In this document: piece after piece, positions 1-9,955 of the stretch
How positions within the stretch are numbered: the first letter of the stretch is position 1
How the letters are laid out: every line of letters begins with the position of its first letter
Assembly: GCA_028751875.1 (NCBI GenBank)
Contig: CM054134.1
Coordinates: 73,412,292-73,476,291, forward strand
Source: Rapana venosa
Lineage: Eukaryota > Mollusca > Gastropoda > Neogastropoda > Muricidae
Length of the DNA stretch: 64,000 bases
Direction: 5' to 3'
Notes under the pieces: generated by a model
The model's database searches: none
Told to the model about the DNA's origin: nothing
The model's input: only the letters and a program-made list of their open reading frames with translations
Translations under genes and position numbers: made by a program

Positions 1-1395
1 TGGACACCCCTACATCAAGGTAACTGCCGGCAGTTTTGGGACCATAGTCCATTCTGGACACCCCTACATCAAGGTAACTGCCGGCAGTTTTGGGAACCAC
101 AGTCCATTCTGGACACCCCTACATCAAGGTAAATGCCGTCAGTTTTGGGACCAGAGTCCATTCTGGACACCCCTACATCAAGGTAACTGCCGGCAGTTTT
201 GGGACCATAGTCCATTCTGGACACCCCTACATCAAGGTAACTGCCGGCAGTTTTGGGACCATAGTCCATTCTGGACACCCCTACATCAAGGTAACTGCCG
301 GCAGTTTTGGGACCATAGTCCATTCTGGACACCCCTACATCAAGGTAACTGCCGGCAGTTTTGGGAACCACAGTCCATTCTGGACACCCCTACATCAAGG
401 TAAATGCCGGCAGTTTTGGGAACCACAGTCCATTCTGGACACCCCTACATCAAGGTAACTGCCGGCAGTTTTGGGAACCACAGTCCATTCTGGACACCCC
501 TACATCAAGGTAACTGCCGGCAGTTTTGGGACCATAGTCCATTCTGGACACCCCTACATCAAGGTAACTGCCGGCAGTTTTGGGACCATAGTCCATTCTG
601 GACACCCCTACATCAAGGTAACTGCCGGCAGTTTTGGGACCATAGTCCATTCTGGACACCCCTACATCAAGGTAACTGCCGGCAGTTTTGGGAACCACAG
701 TCCATTCTGGACACCCCTACATCAAGGTAAATGCCGGCAGTTTTGGGAACCACAGTCCATTCTGGACACCCCTACATCAAGGTAACTGCCGGCAGTTTTG
801 GGAACCACAGTCCATTCTGGACACCCCTACATCAAGGTAAATGCCGGCAGTTTTGGGAACCACAGTCCATTCTGGACACCCCTACATCAAGGTAACTGCC
901 GGCAGTTTTGGGAACCAGAGTCCATTCTGGACACCCCTACATCAAGGTAAATGCCGTCAGTTTGGGGACCATAGTCTATTCTGGACACCTCTACGTCAAG
1001 GTAAATGCCGTCAGTTTTGGGACCATAGTCTATTTTGGAAACTCCTATATCAAGGTAAATGCCGTCAGTTTTGGGACCATAGTCTTTTATGGACACCCTT
1101 ATATCAAGGTAAGTACCGTCAGTTTGGGGACCATAGTCTATTCTGGACACCCCTATATCAAGGTAAATACCGTCAGTTTGGGACCATAGTCTATTTTGGA
1201 CACCCCTACATCAAGGTAAATGCCGTCAGTTTGGGTGACCATAGTTCTGGACACCCTTACATTAAGGTCAGTTTGGGACCATAATCATTTTTGGACCCCT
1301 TTCCCTACATCAAGGTAAATGCCGTCAATTTTGGGACCATAGTCTATTCTGGACACCCCTATATCAAGGTAAATGCTGTCAGTTTGGGACCATAA
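1..1395. repeat. 54/55-bp minisatellite array
   Basis: Head-to-tail units of 54 or 55 bp, each starting TGGACACCCCTACATCAAGG. The two lengths differ at GGGACCATAG versus GGGAACCACAG and recur in mixed order. Units up to about 950 are nearly identical. From about 950 rightward they diverge, with GCCGTCAG replacing GCCGGCAG, single-base losses and shortened units. The array is cut by the left window edge, so its full length is unknown. Because 54 is a multiple of three, several frames stay open by chance. A degenerate single unit may lie near 1797-1835. By gene order it lies inside a PAPSS intron. Confidence 0.97.
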
Positions 1396-1401
1396 TTGAC
1401 A

Positions 1402-1655
1402 GTCGTTTTAGCTGAGTGGTTTAATCTCAGTCCCCTGGATCCATAAAACTGTGGGTTTGATTCTAAGCAGCAACACTTGGTGAATTAAGTAAGGGGATTT
1501 TTACAATCTCCCAGGTCAACCTAAAGCGCAGACCTGCTGGTGCCTGTGTATATACAAACACAGAAGATAAAATATGCATGCTAAAAAACCCGTCATTTAT
1601 GTCAGCGTTCGATGGGTTACGGAAACGCCAACATACCCAGCATGCATCCAATATA
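1402..1655 (+). repeat. SINE family B copy, tRNA-derived head
   Basis: The head reads AGCTGAGTGGTTTAATC, which is A-box-like, followed by GTGGGTTTGATTCTA, which is B-box-like. Next come the family B body motifs TCTCCCAGGTCAAC and GTCAGCGTTCGATGGGTTACG. The same order appears on the - strand at 47.3-47.6, 47.9-48.2 and 52.4-52.8 kb. A - strand fragment of the family lies nearby at about 1930-2035 (ACCAATGGTGAGATTTTTGCG). Confidence 0.7.
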
Positions 1656-2194
1656 AAAAATTAGCTGCTCTGAAGTCGCATTGCATTAGCTTAGGCTAGC
1701 GAGCAGACCTGCTACGAAGTTACAAACCCGGGAGAAGATCAGGAAGCAGGCATCCCACCCACTAAAGGAAGGAGAAGAAGAGAGAAGAGCATGATTAACA
1801 CTGAACATCCCTATGTCAAGGTGAGTGTGGTCAGTGAGGGATATGAACATCAGACACCGCTGATTTAACTTCTCCCTTAACTTCTTGAGGAGTCGTTGGG
1901 GCACTGCACTGATTTTGTCAGGTTGTTCTTGTTGTTTTTTCGTTCGTTCCTAGGCTAGAGTTCTGAGGTTCCTTCACCAATGGTGAGATTTTTGCGTATG
2001 CCACCGTTTTACCGTTTCATTTATGTCCTGCAGGAGTTTTCATACATGATGTCGGTTTATAGTCTCATTCAAAAAGGTTTGCAGGGAATGGATTTGTAAC
2101 CGGTGTTAGCTCTAGGGGAAATATCCATCGCAATGGACGCCTTTGGCAGAGAGATGAATTTGTGTCCTGGTGTTCTGGAGCTTGATACACATAA

Positions 2195-2345
2195 CTAGGA
2201 TGCAACAGATCCGATTTTTTCTTCCACATTACACCATATCTTGAGTGATGGTCGGGGTGCTAGTCTTTCGGATGGGACTGTAAACCGAGATTCCATGAGT
2301 TAACACTCATTTAGAGGACATGAAAACGGACATAAACACATCTTG
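2195..2345 (+). repeat. SINE family D fragment
   Basis: The motifs GGTGCTAGTCTTTCGGATG and TGTAAACCGAGATTCC, then AGAGCTGTCCCTGCCTG, match the middle of the fuller family D copy at 22.6-23.1 kb in the same order. Confidence 0.55.
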
Positions 2346-2563
2346 AGAGCTGTCCCTGCCTGAAAATGATTTTTTTATTTTTAAAGTAATGATGATTCAC
2401 TTTCAGAGACGAAGCAAATGTTAAGGAGACAAAAACAGAGTAAAACTTATCGATTGTATTATGGGAACGTGTTATTGGGTAGGTGGGGGAGGGGAGGTGA
2501 GCTTGAATTTCGTGGAGAAAAAATGTGCTTAAAACACCGCACAAGATACAATCCATTTCATGA

Positions 2564-2587
2564 CCCCCCCCCCCCCCCCCCCCCCCC
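2564..2587. repeat. 24-base C homopolymer
   Basis: An uninterrupted C run followed directly by an A run. It is one of about fourteen G or C runs of 12-26 bases in the window. The length is likely to vary between individuals and to be error-prone in sequencing. Confidence 0.95.
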
Positions 2588-2672
2588 AAAAAAAAATAAT
2601 CTTGGGTTCCCTGATGGTGTGAAGCGACTCTTTAGAGAGGAGAAAAAAAGCTTACTATTTTTGAAAGAAAAG

Positions 2673-2778
2673 GTCTGACTTGTCAGGCGCTTAATTAACG
2701 GCAGCGCAACGCATTTTCGCTCATACGACAGACAACAATAGTTGCTGTCTGAGCGAGAGAGCTGCATTGTCTGAAGAA
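2673..2778 (+). repeat. SINE/LINE-tail family F, truncated copy
   Basis: ACTTGTCAGGCGCTTAA, GGCAGCGCAACGCATTTTCG and AATAGTTGCTGTCTGAGC occur in order and lead into GAAGAAG. The same block is at 17.93-18.04 kb and 22.36-22.46 kb, each time ending in a GAA-type tail. Only the 3' part is present here. Confidence 0.7.
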
Positions 2779-3025
2779 AAAGAAGAAGAAGAAGAAGAAG
2801 AAGGAGGAGGAGGAGGAGGAGGAGGAGGAGGAGGAGGAGAAGAAGGAGGAGGAGAAGGAGGAGAGGAGGAGAAGAAGAAGAAGAAGAAGAAGAAGAAGAA
2901 GAAGAAAAAAAAAGAAGAACAAGAAAACAAGAAGAAAAAAGATGAGAGAGGAGCAGGAGCAGGAGGAAGGCAGGAAGCAAGGCAGCAAGGAAGCAAGGCA
3001 GGAAGGCAGGAAGGAAGACAACCGC
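2763..3025. repeat. GAA/GGA polypurine tract
   Basis: About 260 bases almost entirely purine on the + strand. It begins with (GAA)n, passes through (GGA)n and returns to (GAA)n, then degrades to AGGAAGGC-type repeats. It starts exactly at the tail of the family F copy, so it probably grew from that tail. It ends about 45 bases before the PAPSS exon at 3072. Long purine mirror tracts can form triplex DNA. The open frames here, such as poly-Glu, are artefacts. Confidence 0.9.
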
Positions 3026-3071
3026 ACATGTCTTGTCCCCAAACCTCGCATCACGACCCTGGCTGTTGCAG

Positions 3072-3203
3072 ATGATCTTCGAGAGCGGCGACTGGCTGGT
3101 GGGAGGGGACCTGGAGGTGCTGGATCGCATCACCTGGAATGACGGCCTGGACCAGTACCGCCTGACCCCTAAAGAACTCCGCGCCAGGTTCAAGGAGATG
3201 GGG
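3072..3203 (+). CDS. PAPSS: PAPSS exon, start of the sulfurylase catalytic region
   Basis: Encodes 44 residues including [14 protein letters not shown] and [12 protein letters not shown], both highly conserved in animal PAPSS. The acceptor is GTTGCAG and the donor GGG|GTGAGC; the exon starts and ends on codon boundaries. No exon encoding the preceding residues was found at 1-3071, so the upstream intron exceeds 3 kb. Confidence 0.95.
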
Positions 3204-3719
3204 GTGAGCGTCCTCGTTGTGGTTTTGATGCGTGCAAGCTGTGGATGGCTGAGTGAAGCATTAGGCTAGCTGACTGGTTCATTGGCTGGCTGGCTGGCTG
3301 GCTGGTTGGCTGGCTGGCTGGTTGGTTGGTTGGTTAGTTGGTTGGCTAGGTTGCTGTCATGTTGACTATCTTGTTTGCTTGCCTGTCAGTTTTCTGGTTG
3401 GTTGTTGGTTGGTTGGTACATGGTTGGTTGGTTGGTTGGTTGGTGGTTGGTTGGTTGGTTTTGTTGGTTTGTTTCATCCGTTCAAATTTACTTCTTTTTT
3501 TCTCAAGTTTCTTCTCTTTTGTTCTTCTTTCCTTCTTCTTTGACTTTTTTCTTTCCTTCCTACTTTTTCTACTACTGCTACTACTAACATACTACTACAA
3601 ATGACGAGAAGTCTACCACAAAGCTCTTTAGGTCTACACACTACTAAGTCTGCTACTGCCACTGCTGCTACTGCTAATGCTTTTAGTGCCACTGTTGCTA
3701 CTGCTAATGCTTCAGCTGC

Positions 3720-3760
<41 letters not shown>

Positions 3761-3931
3761 ACGACGACGACGACGACGACGACGATGTTGATGATGATGA
3801 TGATGATGACGATGATGATGATGACGACAATGACGGCTACGACGATGATTATGACGACGACGATTACGACAATGATTACAATGATGACGATATTGTTGAT
3901 GATGATGACAGATGCGTCTCTTTTAATAACA

Positions 3932-4001
<70 letters not shown>

Positions 4002-5872
4002 CCTCCCCCCCTCCTCCCCTCTCTCCTCCACCCTCCTCTCTCTCTCTCCCCTCTCTCTCTCCCACCCTCTCTCTCTCTCCCCCACCTCTCTCTCTCTCTC
4101 CCACCCTCTCTCTCTCCCCACCCTCCCTCTCTCCCCACCCTCTCTCTCTCCCCCACCCCCCTCTCTCTCTCTCTCCCTCCCTCTCCCCCCACCCTCTCTC
4201 CTCTCTCCCCCCTCCCACACCTCTCCCACCTCTCTCTCCCACCCTCCCTCTCTCTCTCCCCACCCTCCCTCTCTCTCTCCCCCCACCCTCCCTCTCTCTC
4301 TCCCTCCCCCACCCCTCTCTCTCTCTCTCTCCCCCACCCTCTCTCTCTCCCACCCTCTCCCTCCATCTCCCCACCCTCTCTCTCCCACCCACCCTCTCTC
4401 TCTCTCCGTCTCTCTCTGTGTCTCACCCTACACTCCATTCTGCTTGCAGGCAGACGCTGTCTTCGCCTTCCAGCTGCGGAACCCTGTGCACAACGGCCAC
4501 GCCCTGCTGATGACGGACACTCGCCGCGTTCTGCTGGAGAGGGGCTACAAGAACCCCGTGCTGCTGCTGCACCCTCTGGGTAAGGCCAGGCCAAGCATGG
4601 CCAGGATAGGTCAGGCAAGGCCAGGATAGGTCAGGACAGGTCAGGCAAGGTCAGGACAGGTCAGGCAAGGCAAGGCCAGGATAGGTCAGGCAAGGCAAGG
4701 CCAGGACAGGTCAGGCAAGGCCAGGACAGCTCAGGCAAGGCCAGGCAAGGCAAGGTAAGGCCAGGTAAGGTCAGGCAAGGCCAGGATAGGTCAGGCAAGG
4801 CAAGGCCAGGATAGGTCAGGCAAGGCAAGGCAAGGCCAGGTAAGGTCAGGCAAGGCAAGGCCAGGATAGGTCAGGCAAGGCCAGGACAGGTCAGGCAAGG
4901 ACAGGTCAGGCAAGGCAAGGCAAGGCCAGGTTAGGTCAGGCAAGGCCAGGATAGGTCAGGCAAGGCAAGGCCAGGATAGGTCAGGCAAGGCAAGGCAAGG
5001 CAAGGCCAGGATAGGTCAGGCAAGGCAAGGCCAGGATAGGTCAGGCAAGGCAAGGCCAGGATAGGTCAGGCAAGGCCAGAAAAGGCCAGGCAAGGCCGGG
5101 CAAGGCAAGGTCAGGCAAGGTCAGGCAAGGCCGGGTAAGGCCAGGCAAGGCAAGGCCAGGCAAGGCAAGGCAAGGCCGGGCATGGCCATGACAGGACAAG
5201 GTCAGGCAAGGCCGGGCAAGGCCAGGCAAGGCAAGGAGGCTGATACAAAACGCTCATGACATGGGCCAGAGGCTGGTTGTTCTGATCGAAAATGACTTGA
5301 TTGGGGCTCGTTCGGGATGCTGGGATCAGTCAGTTAGTTATTTAGTCACTCGGTTGGTCGGTCGGTCGGTTGGTCGGTCTGTTGATTAGTCGGTCGGTCA
5401 GTGAGTCAGTCAGTGAGTCGGTCGGTCAGTTGGTCTGTCAGTTCGTCAGTTAGTCAGTCAGTTATTTAGTCGGTCGGTCAGTTGGTCTGTCAGTTCGTCA
5501 GTCAATCCGTTAGTCAGTTATTTAGTCGATCAGCCACAGTTTTTAGAGAGTGAGGGGTTTGCGGTTTGACGAGTGCAACAAGACGCGATACGATACGATA
5601 CAGTGTAATAGGTTGCAATACAATACAACAGAATGCAATGCAGTACAATACAATATGATACAACAGAATGTAACGCAAAGCAACGCGATACAATACTACG
5701 GAAATATTGCGATTAAGATAAACTATCAACGCTCAAAAACCAAATACATATCAACTATGCAGAGACAAAGAAACGTGTCGATAAAATTCTGTCAAATGAC
5801 CTGGTCAGTTCTCTCTTCACACACACACCACACACACACACACACACACACCACCACCACCACCACCACCAC

Positions 5873-5905
<33 letters not shown>

Positions 5906-6038
5906 ACACACAACACACAACACTACCACCACCACCACCACATACATACACACATACACACACACAACACACACACATACACACACACAACACACACACA
6001 CACAACACTACCACCACCACCACCACATACATACATAC

Positions 6039-6075
<37 letters not shown>

Positions 6076-6686
6076 CGATCTTCATACTCTCAGCAACATA
6101 CAAACACCAACAATCACTTCCTCCTTCTCTCTACCTCTCCCCCCTCCCGCCCCCATCCCTCCCCTCCACCTCCCTTCCCATCTCCCCTCCACCCACCACC
6201 CCCACCCACTAACCCAACAATATATTATTGTCATACAGACGAAAAAAATCTATGAATTTCATATTCGCAGTAATATCACCGTTCGTCATGCACACATGCT
6301 TTGCTCGAAATGAACAGCTTAGATAGGTGCTTCATCGTGGCGTATTGTCAATAATCCTTTACCTATCGATTGGACGGGGTGTGTGTGTGTGTGTCTGGGG
6401 GGGGGGGGGGGGGAGGTCGCATCAAAGTTAAGTGTATTATAGGCGGCAACAGCACAGATGGAGTTGACTGCCTTGATATAGTGCAGGACACGACAACTGC
6501 TTTGCAATCAATCTGAGCTCAAAGGTATACTGGGGGATGCGAGACAAATCGCAGATTGATTTTTCTCTCTCGCCCTCTAACCTCCACCCCCCACCCCCAA
6601 CCCCACACACATACACACACATGTGCGCACGGACGCACGTACTCATATACGCACGCACGTACACACGCATGCACGCACGCACGGCG

Positions 6687-6725
<39 letters not shown>

Positions 6726-7055
6726 ATACACGCATGCACGCACACATTACACTATACTACACACGCACACACGCACACACATACACACACACGACGCTAC
6801 ACTACACTACACTATACTCACACACACGCATGCACGCACGCACACGCACGCACGCACGCGCGCACGCGCGCCACACACCACACACACACACACACACCGA
6901 CGCTACACTACACTACACTACACACACACTATACTGCACTTCACTACACTACACTTCACTACACTACACACGCACGCCCACACACACACACACACACGAC
7001 GCTACACTACACTACACTACACACACACACACACTACACTACACGCAAGCGCGCG

Positions 7056-7096
<41 letters not shown>

Positions 7097-7451
7097 CTCC
7101 TTGCCTTACGGAATGTGATCGATCTTAGACATTTAGGAGTTACTGTATATAATATAGAAGTTTATGATTCTGTGAGTAGAGTGGGGAGTGGGGCAGGGGG
7201 AAGGGGGCGGGAAGGAGAGGGGAAGACAGAATTTTGATTTACACTGCCAGCTGTTGTTGTGGTGTGGGTTGTTAAAGGGGACAGAAAGACAGTAAGAATT
7301 TAGTTGAAGGAATGTATCGTGTATTGGCTTGGGAATAAAGACAGGCAATAAACATGGGGTGACTGCTCTCCACACATTTGGATTCTCAAACAATATTAGG
7401 AGAGGGGGAGGGGGGGGCTTGCAGTGTGGTGGTTTATTTGTCATGTGTGTG

Positions 7452-7503
<52 letters not shown>

Positions 7504-9407
7504 TGCGTGCGTGGTGTGTGTGTGTGTGTGTGTGTGTGTAGAACTTTGTAAGCTATCTGGATGGAACAAGAATGTAAACAAACATTCTGCTTCTAGTATT
7601 TTTTTTCTAATTTATTTTTTATTCAGTACATCCTGCTTGTGTTGAATTTGGGAAATCAAACAGGACAATGGGCATTTCTCAAAACGGTGTAAAAATGGAG
7701 TGACTGTGTTTTTACGGTGTTTTACACGGGAGCAATATGGGGGACGGGATAGCTCAGTGGTCGGAGCACTCGCTTTCCCCCAGCCAAGTTAAGCAGCGTC
7801 GAGCGTGGTTACCAGTTGGATGGGTGACCGTTTGCGCGCCTTGGCTTCAGTACAGTTCCCCCAGTTCACCCAGCTGTAAATGGGTACCTGCCCTCTTTAG
7901 GGTCAGGGAAGGTAAAGCAGCGAGGGAGAGGAGATGGGCGCCGCCCTCAATATGCTGGCCCTAGAGAAGTGAGGTCTCTGACGCCTCGCTCCCCTACGAC
8001 CTTATAGGTTATGGGACTCCTTTACTTACACGGGAGCAGAAAAGCCACCATCATAGCTGACACCGTCCCCCAGCCAGTCAGACGTTGTCAGAATGTTGCT
8101 GTGTCACGGTTTCAGGCGGCTGGACCAAAAACGATGACGTGCCCTTGCCAGTCAGGATGAAGCAGCACGCCGCCATCTTGGAGGAAAAAATCCTTGACCC
8201 TCAGAACACTGTCATCGCCATCTTCCCTTCCCCCATGATGTATGCTGGACCCACCGAGGTGAGTGAGGCTCGACTTTTCTCCTTATGTAACCTCCCGGAA
8301 AACGCATACAGCTACCTTCTCTTTCCTCTCTTCTTCATAAAAACACTTGTGAAACCAGTCTGGTCTGCACCAAAACATTCATGCTGTGTACTTTCGGCAA
8401 GTCAAATCCTGCGAAAGCCAGCGTCTAGGGAAACAAAAGCACATGCAGACAGGAAAAGAACATAAATAAAATAATGGAAGATGCTGCTCTTGTGGCGACT
8501 CACTGTTCCCGGGGACAGCAGCCCGAAATTCACGGAGGGAGATCTGCTGTGATTTAAAGCGCTATACAAATACAAATTCCATATTCAGTTGTACATTGCA
8601 TTTTAAATATATCTGTTTCATTCACGTTGCCGCTCATAGCTGGTCTATTTCTCTGCAAAAGATGAATGGGTTTGTAAAGTAATCCAATCCAATCCTGTTT
8701 TTGATAGCCCCGCCGACCACAGAGGCCTGTCACCTCGTCAAATGTTAAATCTCAGAGTAAAACGGTGCAACTATATACAGATTAAAACGGTATAAAATCA
8801 ACACTACTGTCGTTCCTTGTAGCAACTTCCTTGCCAACCATACACGTCAACTCAGGACGGGTACTGCGTTGTGGGAAAACCACATCAACCATAACACACG
8901 AGAAAACATAAAATGAGATAAAAACCAAAGCCGGGCTCTTGAAAACAATGTTTGTTCTTAATGGCCAACACTCTCACTCATGTCAGACAGGAAAAGCCTG
9001 ATTACTTGTAAAATAAGGCAAGATGTTCTCTGTCTGTTCACATGAAGGACCTTACCCTTTAGCCTCATCTGACTCAGTACCGCAGGGAATCAATCAATAG
9101 GGATTACAGATTCATTGCGAGAGAATAATTGTGCCGCCTGTTTCGTGGTACTCAACGAAGAAAAATGTAGGACAAGAGTAAAATCACATATTTTCTTTCA
9201 AAACAGGTAACTCTGTTGGAGTTTTCTTTCTTAGCTGCGGTTTTTCCCCCTTTATGTCATAAATAATGCACTTAGAATGCAACCCGCTACCAGGTGAAGG
9301 ACAGGCTCTGCAAGGCCCAGCTTGCCCAACTTGCCCATGTGCCTGTAAATTTAAGTGCACTGCCTCGACGACTCCAAGAAGTTTAAGAGAAGTTATATGA
9401 AGAAAAG

Positions 9408-9438
<31 letters not shown>

Positions 9439-9875
9439 TTTAACTGTCTAACTCATGTTAGGAAATGCCAGATTGCCTTCAAACTGCTATAAATTATTGC
9501 CTGGACACAGACATAAGCGGCTCATGCCTGATGCTCACTCACAGGTTCAGTGGCACGCCAAGGCACGTATGGCCACGGGCGCCAACTTCTACATCGTGGG
9601 CAGGGACCCGGCTGGCATGCCCCATCCTGACGGCACAAGGGACCTCTTTGACCACACCCACGGAGCTAAGGTCAGTTCTGGGAATGCTTGATTGATTGAT
9701 TGATTGATTGGTTGGTTGATTGATTGATTGATGATTGATTGATTGATTGATTTAATTTTTCTGTTTCGTACCTTGGCTAGATTTCAATCTATGCAACCGT
9801 GTTCCCCCCGTCAGCAGGTGGACAAAAAACACGAACAGTCTTAGGTTCAACTCCACCCCAACACACACACACACA

Positions 9876-9955
<80 letters not shown>

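Noticed and set aside
69..1284. Several open frames of 80-147 codons on both strands in the 54-bp array
   Set aside because: The period is a multiple of three, so frames remain open by arithmetic. The frames exist on both strands at once and show no codon bias.
3601..4629. A 342-codon frame with poly-Ala, poly-Asp and poly-Ser/Leu that runs into PAPSS residues
   Set aside because: It is a read-through of trinucleotide and CT repeats into the true exon at 4450. The exon has its own acceptor, and the preceding PAPSS exon joins it in frame.
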